From a virus, in IMG/VR virus record IMGVR_UViG_3300033148_005636, positions 1 to 59,357 of that record: 59,357 bases of DNA; one strand, 5' to 3'. Under the pieces are notes generated by a model. That model did not search any database and had not been told where the DNA came from. It saw nothing but the letters and a program-made list of their open reading frames with translations. Numbering within the stretch: the first letter of the stretch is position 1; each line of letters starts with the position of its first letter. Below, piece by piece: positions 22,750 to 30,889 of the stretch. The translations under genes and the position numbers were made by a program.

Positions 22750-22881
22750 GAGGCGCCCGCCGTGCTGAGCGGACGCCTCGAATGCTGCTTGCCCTTAGCC
22801 ATCGCAGTCGATGGGGCTCAGCCTGCATCCTTGCCTTTCGGCTCTGCGCCGCGATGACATAGGCGGGAGGGCACAGCGCCC
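22750..22881 (-). ncRNA. Candidate structured non-coding RNA after promoter C
   Basis: A consensus promoter precedes about 130 nt without a convincing gene. Predicted folds on the minus strand include GCC-GAAA-GGC, CCATCG-ACTG-CGATGG inside a GCCC/GGGC stem, and an 11-bp stem (22779-22769 with 22760-22750, one G-U pair). No run of U follows the last stem. I do not recognise a known riboswitch class. A 75-codon frame crosses it (22601-22828) but runs through promoter B and reads Arg/Pro-rich, so I reject it. The 22608-22967 stretch holds only this and promoters. Confidence 0.35.
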
Positions 22882-22887
22882 GCCGGC

Positions 22888-22915
22888 ATTATAGCAGGGC
22901 AGGCCGTCCTGTCAA
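22888..22915 (-). promoter_or_regulatory. Early promoter C
   Basis: Minus strand TTGACA (22915-22910), 16-bp spacer, TATAAT (22893-22888): both boxes are perfect consensus. Expected start near 22881. Confidence 0.85.
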
Positions 22916-22967
22916 CAGCCAGCCTGCGCCACTCCACGCGCGCGGCACGTGCAGCGGTCGCGGAACG

Positions 22968-23408
22968 TTATCCGCCAGTCATCATTGGATCGTCGCGCGC
23001 GACCACCTCGGGCACGGGCTCCTGCACCGGATGGATACGCACGGTCTCATAGGCGACCACGGCGCGCAGGATCGCCAGCCAGGTCTCCTCGCAGAACGGG
23101 CCGTCCGGCAGGTCGTTGCCGCGCGTCCACCACTCACCAGCACGTGGCTTGCGCGACGAGGCCACACAGCCGAGGTAGTCCGGCGTCGCGACGACCGCGT
23201 ACTTGTTCGTCTCGGTGTAGAAGTAGAGCCGCCAGCGGTCGGTGCCCAGCGAGTCCGACTGGTTGTGCTGGCTCGGGCCACGCACCAGGTCGTAAGTGAA
23301 CCGATGACCCAGTTGTGCACACCACGTCCTCAACTGCTGCTCCACTGCGGCCAGGTCCGTCTCGGTGTACTTCGGCACTTCGCTGATCGTCTGGTCCTCG
23401 GGCGTCAT
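22968..23408 (-). CDS. Hypothetical protein (146 aa)
   Basis: ATG at 23408 follows GGGAGG. Alpha/beta protein with YTETDLAAVEQQLRTWCAQL, a strand pair (WRLYFYTETNKYAVVATPDY) and a helical end. No family recognised. It lies just downstream of the tRNA-like gene, with no clear promoter between. Confidence 0.55.
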   Translation of the reverse strand: MTPEDQTISEVPKYTETDLAAVEQQLRTWCAQLGHRFTYDLVRGPSQHNQSDSLGTDRWRLYFYTETNKYAVVATPDYLGCVASSRKPRAGEWWTRGNDLPDGPFCEETWLAILRAVVAYETVRIHPVQEPVPEVVARDDPMMTGG

Positions 23409-23479
23409 AACGACACCTCCCGTCGATGATGACCGCGGCGCATAACGCGCCAGCGGATGCGAACCGTCTTCAAAAGCTG

Positions 23480-23568
23480 TGGTGCCCAGGGTGGGACTCG
23501 AACCCACATCCCCGAAGGGCATTACGGGCCAAATGGCTCCAAGCGTCTACCAATTCCGCCACCTAGGC
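23480..23568 (-). tRNA. Class II (Leu/Ser-type) tRNA-like gene with abnormal anticodon arm
   Basis: 89 nt including an encoded CCA. The acceptor stem GCCTAGG/CCTGGGC, the D arm (TGGCGGAATTGGTAGACGC), a long variable arm (CCC-TTCG-GGG) and the T arm (GTGGG-TTCGAGT-CCCAC) are all canonical for tRNA-Leu. The 17-nt anticodon arm is not: stem positions 30-40 and 31-39 mismatch, position 33 is C rather than U, and the stretch folds better as a stem with a 4-nt ATTT loop. It may be a non-decoding tRNA-like RNA. Confidence 0.8.
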
Positions 23569-23620
23569 ACCTGGTCTTTCTGCACTTCTGCGCAATCCGG
23601 CCATGTAGCCGGCTCGCCCA

Positions 23621-23890
23621 CTATTGCGCTCGCGTAACTTCCCGCGCCACGTGGTACGCGCCGAACGCACTCAGCGCCGCCGCAAGCGCCGCAGGCCAGT
23701 TGCCGGTCGTGGCGTACGCCGACAGCCCGGCACCCACGGCAATCAGCACGCGCTTGACGTTGTTGGGCACAATCGCCAACCCCGGCGCAATGCGCTGCAC
23801 AAGCGCCACGATCGCGCTCGTGGCCAGGCCGATCAGCGCCGCCTGTCCCGCCGCATCCAGCGCGAGCCACCATTCAGTAAACTGTTCCAT
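23621..23890 (-). CDS. Holin-like membrane protein (89 aa)
   Basis: ATG at 23890, nine bases after AGGAGG (ATG at 23896 is alternative). Two or three hydrophobic segments (AALIGLATSAIVALV, VLIAVGAGLSAY, AALAAALSAFGAY) and a charged tail are typical of small holins. It follows an XhlA-like gene, as in many lysis cassettes. The endolysin is at the other end of the late operon. Confidence 0.65.
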   Translation of the reverse strand: MEQFTEWWLALDAAGQAALIGLATSAIVALVQRIAPGLAIVPNNVKRVLIAVGAGLSAYATTGNWPAALAAALSAFGAYHVAREVTRAQ

Positions 23891-23903
23891 CTGCATCGCC
23901 CTC

Positions 23904-24146
23904 CTAACTGAAAATGAGCCGCATCACGACCTGCACGATACCCGCCCCCAGGACGGCACCGAGTGCCGCCCACGCGCCTATGCGCGCGCGCATCGTCGCC
24001 ACCTCCATCTCGACTTTCGGTAGAGCGATTTCCAGGCGCGCCAGTCTGCCGTCGATGTTGCCCAGGTCGTCTTTCAGGGCCGTCATGCGTTCATCGAGCC
24101 GTTGGCCCAGCAGACAGCGGCTGCCGTTGGTGTACTCGGCGGTCAT
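23904..24146 (-). CDS. XhlA/hemolysin-like holin partner (80 aa)
   Basis: ATG at 24146 follows GGGAGG. A coiled-coil body (LDERMTALKDDLGNIDGRLA) is followed by a single C-terminal membrane helix (WAALGAVLGAGIVQVVMRLI), the XhlA plan. Likely assists the holin next door. Confidence 0.7.
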   Translation of the reverse strand: MTAEYTNGSRCLLGQRLDERMTALKDDLGNIDGRLARLEIALPKVEMEVATMRARIGAWAALGAVLGAGIVQVVMRLIFS

Positions 24147-24168
24147 CGTGTCCTCCCTGGTGCGACAG

Positions 24169-26748
24169 TTAGAGCAGGTCGGCTATGTCTATCTGGTCGC
24201 TGGCGTTGGCCTTTGTGCCGTCTATCTCGACGCGGTAGGTGGCGACCTCGCTCGTGCCGTCGGCCATCGTGCGCGTGATTTCGATGGTAACCAACTCGAC
24301 TGTCTTCGGCACCTCGAACGTGATCTGGCCGCTGGCGTCGGAGGTGAATGCGTTCTCTTCGGTCAGCACGACGAGATCGTCCGCGCCCAGGGCGGCGGGA
24401 TATACGTCGAGCACTTTCAGGGACCAGGCCGCCGCACCGACCGCATCGCCCTGTTCGTCGGCGCAGTTCATGTAGAGCACATACTTGTCGGGGCTGGAGG
24501 GCGAGGGGATGGTCTGCGCCGTCAGCGTGATGGTGCCAGTGCTGTTGGCGCTGACGGTAATCTCCGTGTTGCTCGCCTTGTAGTTGACGGTGCTGGGCGT
24601 GAGGAGGTGGTAGGTGCCGCTGTCCAGGTTGAACGTGACGTTGCCGCTGCTGTCCGTAGTCTGCGTCGCGATGACGGCACTTTCGTCGGCGTTCTTGCAC
24701 GTGACCTTCAGGTCGCTCACAGCATTGCCGCTGCCGTCCTTGTAGGTGCGCGTGACGGTGTAACTCCCGCTGCCTGCGCCGCCGGTGACCCACGCGCTGT
24801 CACCACGGTCGCGGATGGCCTCCAGGCTGTCAGCCGACGGGTCGAACGTGCCGCCAATGTCGCTGGGCGCGGAGGCCGCCTTGCTCGCAAGCGCCTTGAT
24901 ACCGCCCAGCACGTTGTTGTCGCCGCTGCCCGCCCATGCGCCCAGACGCGAGAGGATGGTGTCCTGCTTGGCCTCAGTGGCGTCGCCGCCGGAGGTCAGC
25001 GTGCGCGTCGCATAGCTCCAGATGTCGGCTATCAGAGTGCCGAAGCCCGTGAGTGTGCGGCTTGCGGCGCCCCACACGGCAGTCGCAACGTCCGCCGCGC
25101 TGTGCGAGCTGCGCGTGCTGATGGCGGCGTCGATGTTCGCACCATCAAATGGCGTGCTGTCCGAGAGGATGGCATCCCGCACGTCGTTTGCGGCATGTGA
25201 TGACCGGGAACTGATGGCCGCGTCTATATTCGCCCCGTCAAACGGTGTGCTGTCAGACAGGATAGCGTCGCGAACGTCATTAGCCGAATGTGAGGAGCGC
25301 GAACTCACAGCAGCGTCGATGTTGGCTCCGTCGAACGGCGTCGCATCGGACAGTATATCATCCTGCGTCAGCGCCGGGTCCACAGCGTACCCGGACCACG
25401 CGTTGTTGCTACCATTGTCTACCTTGCCGCCGTCGGAGCCACCGGATGCGCAGAAGGCGAACGTATTCTGGTCCGCACCGCTAACCGTCTCAAACCCGGC
25501 TGTGGTGTTGCCTATGCTGGTGCAGTTCAGAAGCTGGTTGAGGTCTGCGCCCGTCCCGCTCAGGTAGAAGCCCCGCACGGCGGCTCCAGCGCCGACTGCT
25601 TTGCAGTGGTCGATGCGGTTGTACTTGCTGGCTACGTCAACCCCGCTCGTTGAGTGTTCGATGCTTCTGCAGTTCCTGAGCCACGTGGCGTCGCCGTTGA
25701 TGTCGAAGCCCACGGAACACTTGCAGGCGCAACAGCCTTCGACGGTAACGTAGTCCGCCCCGGCCTGCACATCCAGCCCGACGCTCGCGCTGCTCGGGTG
25801 GAATATCGCGCCGCTGATCTTGCAGGACGACGCGCTGATCGTCAGGCACGCCGAGGCCCCACCGCTGTCTATGATTACGCCGGGCTCGCAGAACACAACC
25901 ACGCTGGCCGTGGAGAGCGTGAGGTTCGATTCGCTGTAGGTTCCGGGAGCTATGACTATGTGGTCTCCGGCGCTTACGGACGAGAGCGCCTTGCCAATCG
26001 TGGCGAATGGCACATCGGGAGCGTCGCCGTCATTGCCGTCATTGCCGGTAGTGCCGTTGACGTAGTAGGTCGTGAAGAACGGAGCGGTGTCTATCTGCCG
26101 CAGCCTGCGCCCGGCGGAGGTGGGCACATTATGCGTCGCGCCGGTTAGCTGCTCGTCCCATACGCCGTCCGCTATCTCGTCAACGGCGTCATCGGCCAGC
26201 GCGTCGGCGTCGATGGCATCGGTATCTATGACTGCGGCGGTGATGGCTGCGTTGGCGAGGGAGTAGCCGGTCTTGTCATTGTTCGCGGTCAGGGCGTCGG
26301 CAGTCTTCACGCCCTCGACCTTGTTCGTAGCCGGGTCGTAGCCAGCGTCGGCGAAGTCTTTCAGGTCGGTAGCGGACTGGCTATCGCCGCCGATTTGCGT
26401 TACATCGACCTCCAGCACATCGCTACCGGCAACGAGCGAGTCGTACACATCGGCGGGCAGGACCATGAACTCGTGCCAGACGGGTAGCGCACCGCTCACG
26501 GCAATGGCGACGACGAGGCTTCCCAGCGTGCCGGTGTCGGTGGCGTCGAGCGGGCAGCCGTACCATCCGTCCTCATCGTGCGTGCAGCCGGTGGCGTCGT
26601 GCTTCTGGGCAAAGTCTCCGCCGTTCTTGCTCAACCGCACGTCCGCCTGACTGATGGTGAGCCCGGTCTCAGGGGTGACGCCATCGGTGCTATCGACGAA
26701 CGGCCCGATCTTGCGCGTCGCAGCCGTAGACTGTCGCAGGAATTGCAT
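24169..26748 (-). CDS. Tail fibre / beta-helix receptor-binding protein (859 aa)
   Basis: ATG at 26748 follows GGAGG. Residues about 225-440 form a right-handed parallel beta-helix (TTYYVNGTTGNDGNDGDAPD, IVIAPGTYSES) typical of fibres and depolymerases. Then three tandem 31-residue repeats (LSDSTPFDGANIDAA), then Ig-like/carboxypeptidase-regulatory-like modules (YTVTRTYKDGSGNAVSDL) at the C-terminus. Host recognition or surface-polymer binding is expected. The repeats differ strongly in codons although the protein repeats are close. Confidence 0.75.
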   Translation of the reverse strand: MQFLRQSTAATRKIGPFVDSTDGVTPETGLTISQADVRLSKNGGDFAQKHDATGCTHDEDGWYGCPLDATDTGTLGSLVVAIAVSGALPVWHEFMVLPADVYDSLVAGSDVLEVDVTQIGGDSQSATDLKDFADAGYDPATNKVEGVKTADALTANNDKTGYSLANAAITAAVIDTDAIDADALADDAVDEIADGVWDEQLTGATHNVPTSAGRRLRQIDTAPFFTTYYVNGTTGNDGNDGDAPDVPFATIGKALSSVSAGDHIVIAPGTYSESNLTLSTASVVVFCEPGVIIDSGGASACLTISASSCKISGAIFHPSSASVGLDVQAGADYVTVEGCCACKCSVGFDINGDATWLRNCRSIEHSTSGVDVASKYNRIDHCKAVGAGAAVRGFYLSGTGADLNQLLNCTSIGNTTAGFETVSGADQNTFAFCASGGSDGGKVDNGSNNAWSGYAVDPALTQDDILSDATPFDGANIDAAVSSRSSHSANDVRDAILSDSTPFDGANIDAAISSRSSHAANDVRDAILSDSTPFDGANIDAAISTRSSHSAADVATAVWGAASRTLTGFGTLIADIWSYATRTLTSGGDATEAKQDTILSRLGAWAGSGDNNVLGGIKALASKAASAPSDIGGTFDPSADSLEAIRDRGDSAWVTGGAGSGSYTVTRTYKDGSGNAVSDLKVTCKNADESAVIATQTTDSSGNVTFNLDSGTYHLLTPSTVNYKASNTEITVSANSTGTITLTAQTIPSPSSPDKYVLYMNCADEQGDAVGAAAWSLKVLDVYPAALGADDLVVLTEENAFTSDASGQITFEVPKTVELVTIEITRTMADGTSEVATYRVEIDGTKANASDQIDIADLL

Positions 26749-27551
26749 TATGCCGTCCTCCGCCTACGGTAGTAGTAGTCCATCACGGGCATGATGTTAG
26801 CCGCCGCCTCCCCGTATCGCCACAGGCCCAGCGTGCGCGGCTGGAGGGGCAGCAGCGGCTGCTCATAAAGCGCCCGCACCTCGGCGGCGGAGAGGGCGCG
26901 GGCGTAGACGTATGCAAGCTCCAAGCGCCCGTCTAACACTCTGATAGCCCCTCCGGCCCCATCACCACGGGCGCCGATATATACGTCTACCGATTCGCTA
27001 TCGCACGGGGTGATGTCGCCCGTCGCATCCTCTACGCCATCAATGTAGATGGTAGCGCTGCCCCCTGCCGTTAGCGTAGCAGCGACGTGGCGCAAACTAG
27101 TCCCCACGTTACTCGCACTGTACAGGTTCGATGTTGTCTGCCCGCCGATTAAGTTGGCCCGCCCAGCTCCTGACTCAATCCACAGTCCCCACGCGCAGGT
27201 TCCGCCGTCGCGCTTAGAGACTATGTAGCCGTCTGAGACCATCGTGCCGCATTTTACTATGCCGCCTATTGTCACCGCGCTGACATCGAGCGAAGGATCG
27301 TCCGCTACACGCGCATAATCGTCTGACCCGTCGAAATCCAGCGCTGGCCCGTGCTCTCCCACGACCCAATCCGTCGCCGGGTCCATGTTCGTGAGTGTAC
27401 CATGATTGCCGTAGCCCGTCAGGTCATGCACGACGCCGCCCGCGCCCTCGTGGAAGAGCCAGAAGCCCACAAGGCCTGTCGTGCTCCAGTGGCTTCCCAG
27501 CGGACGCAGGCGCGGCATGTTCGGCTTGCGGTGCCACACTCGCGACGCCAT
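26748..27551 (-). CDS. LamG/concanavalin-like tail protein (267 aa)
   Basis: GLVGFWLFHEG, GYGNHGTLT, ALDFDGSDDYARV and the end YVYARALSAAEVRALYEQP are the standard phrases of a concanavalin/LamG-like lectin domain. A Tyr/Arg-rich end follows. Probably a carbohydrate-binding part of the fibre complex; its stop touches the fibre gene's start. Confidence 0.75.
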   Translation of the reverse strand: MASRVWHRKPNMPRLRPLGSHWSTTGLVGFWLFHEGAGGVVHDLTGYGNHGTLTNMDPATDWVVGEHGPALDFDGSDDYARVADDPSLDVSAVTIGGIVKCGTMVSDGYIVSKRDGGTCAWGLWIESGAGRANLIGGQTTSNLYSASNVGTSLRHVAATLTAGGSATIYIDGVEDATGDITPCDSESVDVYIGARGDGAGGAIRVLDGRLELAYVYARALSAAEVRALYEQPLLPLQPRTLGLWRYGEAAANIMPVMDYYYRRRRTA

Positions 27552-27949
27552 TACGCAGTCACCTTCACGACCTCGATCCAGCCATCGACCGCCGAAGCGT
27601 CCGTGTTCTGGCCGGTGTCATTCTTGATAGCCACCTTGAAGTAGCGCGGGAGGCTATCGAGCTTCCACGCCCATTGGTACTTCTGGTCGGCGTCAGCGGT
27701 GGCGAGCAACTCGATGATGTTGTCGTCAAAGCCGTCGCCGGAGGTAGTGTGAATCGGGATGATGTAGATGTGGAAAAGCTCGTTGCCGCCGGGGTTCGCC
27801 GCGAAGCCGGTCACCTGCACGTAGAGCCATATCTGTTCGGCCAGCGTGTCCGCGCCGAGGTCCTGCTCTGGGCTTGTGTACGTGGCCCCGGCATTGATCG
27901 TCTGGCCCGAGACCGGATGTATGAGCGTCCGCGCGAATCCGAGCGCCAT
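27551..27949 (-). CDS. Tail-associated structural protein (132 aa)
   Basis: Beta-rich protein (INAGATYTSPEQDLG, ELFHIYIIPIHTTSG, WIEVVKVTA) resembling small phage tail/fibre beta-sandwich proteins. It abuts the LamG-like gene. Family not firmly recognised. Confidence 0.55.
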   Translation of the reverse strand: MALGFARTLIHPVSGQTINAGATYTSPEQDLGADTLAEQIWLYVQVTGFAANPGGNELFHIYIIPIHTTSGDGFDDNIIELLATADADQKYQWAWKLDSLPRYFKVAIKNDTGQNTDASAVDGWIEVVKVTA

Positions 27950-28347
27950 CAGTCGCGCACCTCCCTCACGGCCTCGCTCGCGAGACGCCGGGCGAGGTCC
28001 TCTCGAATCCCATCCTCAGACAGGCCGACATAGCCGCGCAACTGCGCCACGTTCTCGGGGTAGAGGCGACCGATGCCAAGCGCCTGTGCCCTGCTCGGCC
28101 CCATGACCGGGCGCTCCTCAGTGGCCGCCGCAACCCGGCGCTGCAAGTCTCGGAGGTCCTCCGCGTTGCGGATGGCCTCCGCGAGTCGCCCGGCGTCGGG
28201 CTCGACCGCCACAACTTCGACCTCCCCCGTGGGCTGAGGCGCGTTCATGTGCTCGACGAACTCCTCATCGCTCATGCCCGCCTCCTTCGCCTCCGCAAGC
28301 GCCTCCAGCAGCGGGGGCACATACTTGTACTTCACGATGTCAGGCAT
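27949..28347 (-). CDS. Hypothetical tail-region protein (132 aa)
   Basis: ATG at 28347 follows GAGGAG. Helical and acidic, with PVMGPSRAQALGIGRLYPEN. Possibly an assembly factor for the neighbouring fibre proteins; no family recognised. Confidence 0.5.
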   Translation of the reverse strand: MPDIVKYKYVPPLLEALAEAKEAGMSDEEFVEHMNAPQPTGEVEVVAVEPDAGRLAEAIRNAEDLRDLQRRVAAATEERPVMGPSRAQALGIGRLYPENVAQLRGYVGLSEDGIREDLARRLASEAVREVRD

Positions 28348-28369
28348 CCGCAATCACTCCTCCGCTACG

Positions 28370-28483
28370 CTAGCGCCGCCGTCCCTTGCCGACCCTCCGC
28401 GTGGGCTTGCATCCGCCCCGTCCCCTGTTCGCCCTCTGTCCGCGACCGGAACCGTCTCGCTTCGGCACTCCGCGCTTCGCCAT
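28370..28483 (-). CDS. Small basic Gly/Arg-rich protein (37 aa)
   Basis: ATG at 28483 follows AAGGTGAGA. The sequence is MAKRGVPKRDGSGRGQRANR followed by GRGGC and a basic tail, a style I associate with very small phage proteins near tail genes. Function unknown. Confidence 0.5.
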   Translation of the reverse strand: MAKRGVPKRDGSGRGQRANRGRGGCKPTRRVGKGRRR

Positions 28484-28512
28484 CTGGTCTCACCTTCTCG
28501 GGTTGCTTCACG

Positions 28513-29565
28513 TCAGAATACACTACCGAACTCGCGCGTCATCTGCTCACCATAGTGCAGCGCGGTCATCCAGTCAATGTTGCGCGCCTCGGGCGCGTCG
28601 AGGTCGGCCCCTCTGTTGATCGCGCGCACAATATCCGCCACCATCGTCTGGACGCCACGCGTAGGTTCCCAACCCAGCGCCTCGCGCATGGCCTCGCAGC
28701 ACATGCCGTAGGACCGGCCCTCACCGCGCGACCAGTCGCCCACGACGCGCACCGAGTAGTGCTTGTTGTGCTCAAGCAGGTGCGCGATGTAGAGCGCCAG
28801 ACACGCAATCGTGTACCCCTCGCCTAGCGGCTGGGCGTTCCAAACGGTATGACGGCGTCTCGCGACGTTGAAAATGCCACCATGCACGTCCTCTGCTTCG
28901 AGAAACCGGACGTGAGCCTCCGCGCAATCCTGTACGTCTATGAGTGGCCGGTACGCTTCGCCGCCGGCATACACGCTGATCTCGCCGCGCGTCACCGCTG
29001 ACCTCACCATCGCGTTGACCACCAGGTCCCACCGCATTCGCGGAGACCATCCGCCGACCGTACCCTGCCGCAGGATGATTGGCTTGAACCCGTCATCTGC
29101 CAGCGAGAGGAGCGCCTGTTCCGCCGCCACTTTGCTCTCGCCATACGCGCTCTGTGGGTTAGTTGGGGCATCTTCCGTCAGGTTCGCCTCATGGCTGGCG
29201 CCGTAGACGCTGGCTGAGGACGCGAACGTCAGCCTGCGCACTCCGGCGGCCTTCGCGGCCTCGGCGATCTGACGCGTCGCCTCATAGTTCAGCGCCCAGT
29301 TGGCGTCTGGATCGAACGCCGCCGTCGGATCATTGCTCAGCCCCGCGAGATGGCATACGGCCTCGATGCCATCGAACACGCCATCAGGCAGGTCGCGAAT
29401 GTCCGCCCGTATCAACTGAGCGTCAGGTGCCCATTCCTCCAGCGCCGCGGCGCCCGACGGGAACAGGCACTTGTCCACGACGCGCACCGCGTGCCCCGCA
29501 TCGCGCAGCTTGCGCACGAGCCACACGCCAATGTAGCCACAGCCGCCGGTCACGATTACGTTCAT
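28513..29565 (-). CDS. NAD-dependent sugar epimerase/dehydratase (extended SDR, 350 aa)
   Basis: Opens with the nucleotide-binding TGGCGYIG, then RADIRDLPDG, FASSASVYG and the catalytic YGESK. This is the extended short-chain dehydrogenase family acting on nucleotide sugars. It overlaps the RmlC-like gene (ATGA) and belongs to a six-gene sugar cassette. Substrate unknown. Confidence 0.85.
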   Translation of the reverse strand: MNVIVTGGCGYIGVWLVRKLRDAGHAVRVVDKCLFPSGAAALEEWAPDAQLIRADIRDLPDGVFDGIEAVCHLAGLSNDPTAAFDPDANWALNYEATRQIAEAAKAAGVRRLTFASSASVYGASHEANLTEDAPTNPQSAYGESKVAAEQALLSLADDGFKPIILRQGTVGGWSPRMRWDLVVNAMVRSAVTRGEISVYAGGEAYRPLIDVQDCAEAHVRFLEAEDVHGGIFNVARRRHTVWNAQPLGEGYTIACLALYIAHLLEHNKHYSVRVVGDWSRGEGRSYGMCCEAMREALGWEPTRGVQTMVADIVRAINRGADLDAPEARNIDWMTALHYGEQMTREFGSVF

Positions 29566-30035
29566 CGCGCCTCAACCTTCCAGCAGGCGTCGAACGCGGA
29601 TGCAGGCAGGCGCTCCTCGTCGGGCCGCTCGTAGATGCGCCCGTCGCCACAGTAGGGTTCCGAGGCGACGCTCAGTAGCAGCGTATTCGGCTCCAGCGCC
29701 ATCCAGCCATGCCAGACGCCGGGCGGCACGTGCAGGACGGCGGCCTTGCGGTCGGACAGGGTCATGCGGTAGGGACGCGCATTCTGAGCCGGTTCGCCGG
29801 GGTCCGCATCGACGAACTGGAACAGCGCCGCGCCGTGCACGATGCAGAAGTGGTCCCACATCTCCGCGTGCCTGTGCCATGCCCGGACAACGCCGGGCCA
29901 GCGAGTGCGCACCACGTAAACCTGCCCGAACCGCACGAACTCTTGGTCGTCGCGACGCAGCATCTCAAACAATTCGCCGCGGTCATCCACGTGCGTCGTG
30001 GGCACGGTCATCGTCACCCGTCTCTCATGTGACAT
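29562..30035 (-). CDS. RmlC-like cupin, dTDP-4-dehydrorhamnose 3,5-epimerase family (157 aa)
   Basis: ATG at 30035 with AGGAG at spacing 7. AWHRHAEMWDHFCIVHGAA, PPGVWHGWMAL and SEPYCGDGRIYERPDEERLP match the RmlC-like fold and its usual C-terminal phrase. A deoxysugar epimerase/isomerase role fits its neighbours (SDR epimerase and RmlD-like reductase). Confidence 0.75.
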   Translation of the reverse strand: MSHERRVTMTVPTTHVDDRGELFEMLRRDDQEFVRFGQVYVVRTRWPGVVRAWHRHAEMWDHFCIVHGAALFQFVDADPGEPAQNARPYRMTLSDRKAAVLHVPPGVWHGWMALEPNTLLLSVASEPYCGDGRIYERPDEERLPASAFDACWKVEAR

Positions 30036-30870
30036 AGCCATTCTCCTCACAGTAATCTCTGACCGCTTCGGTCCAGTATGGCACATACGGCAGGCGCGTG
30101 TTGATGAGCGCGCTCTGTCCGGGGCGCAGCGGGTCCACGTTGCCAACACGCGCGGTGAACTTCGGCTGGATTCCCACCACCTCCCCAATCAGCATAGCGA
30201 ATTCATAGTGTGAGCAATGCCCGCGGTTCGCGCAATGGAACACGCCGCGTTCCTCGCCGCGCGTGATCAGCCGCGCCACGCATAGCACCTTCTGTGCCGC
30301 GTCCCGCGCGTAGGTAGGCGAGAAACAGGTGTCATCGTCGAGGGCGAGCTGCTTGCCCTCGCGCAGCGCGCCGACGATGAAATCGACGAAGTTGCCGCCG
30401 CCCTTGGCACGACAGCCGCTCCTCCCGAACAGGTGCGAAATGCGACAGACCCCGACGCGTTCCAGCATCGCCAGCGCCGCCAGTTCGCCTGCTCGTTTCG
30501 CGCGGGCGTAGACGGACAGCGGACGACATGCCGCGTATTCATCGTATGCCGCCTTCTGGCCGTCGAACACGTAGTCGGTGCTGATGTAGATGTACGCGGC
30601 CTCGACCCTGCGCGCGGCGAGGATCAGGGGCAGCGCAACGTTCACCTTCCACGCCTGCATCGGCGTCTCCTCGCAGGCCTGCAGGTCGTGCATCGCCGCC
30701 GTGTTGATGATACAGTCGGGCCGGTCGCGCTCGATTGCAGCGACGCCCGCGTCGGTTGCGACCTCCACGTCCGCGTGCGTGTACCCGATAACCTCATGCC
30801 CTGCGGTCTTGCAGGCCACCATCAGTTCCGAGCCGAGTTGCCCGTTTGCGCCGATGACCGCTATGCGCAT
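30025..30870 (-). CDS. RmlD-like dTDP-4-dehydrorhamnose reductase family (281 aa)
   Basis: GANGQLGSEL nucleotide-binding motif, then IINTAAMHDLQACEE, YISTDYVFDG and YARAKRAGE (the YxxxK catalytic pair), and PTYARDAAQ. Typical RmlD length. It would reduce a 4-keto sugar nucleotide. No RmlA/RmlB is present, so the substrate must come from the host. Confidence 0.85.
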   Translation of the reverse strand: MRIAVIGANGQLGSELMVACKTAGHEVIGYTHADVEVATDAGVAAIERDRPDCIINTAAMHDLQACEETPMQAWKVNVALPLILAARRVEAAYIYISTDYVFDGQKAAYDEYAACRPLSVYARAKRAGELAALAMLERVGVCRISHLFGRSGCRAKGGGNFVDFIVGALREGKQLALDDDTCFSPTYARDAAQKVLCVARLITRGEERGVFHCANRGHCSHYEFAMLIGEVVGIQPKFTARVGNVDPLRPGQSALINTRLPYVPYWTEAVRDYCEENGYVT

Positions 30871-30889
30871 TATCCGTCAGTCCTTTCTC

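Noticed and set aside
22601-22828. 75-codon minus-strand frame over the candidate ncRNA
   Set aside because: It runs through promoter B and a 9-G run, and its product is Arg/Pro/Ser-rich without domain features.
22750-22881. Assignment of the structured RNA to a known riboswitch class
   Set aside because: Core motifs of c-di-GMP, c-di-AMP, fluoride, glycine, TPP, cobalamin and guanidine classes did not fit by eye.
23480-23568. Calling this an ordinary tRNA-Leu with an assigned anticodon
   Set aside because: No placement of the arm gives a 5-bp stem, a 7-nt loop and U33 together, so no anticodon can be stated.
28549-28577. TTGACT-N17-TATGGT promoter-like match on the minus strand
   Set aside because: It lies inside the epimerase coding sequence with no matching leader, and the cassette is explained by readthrough from upstream.
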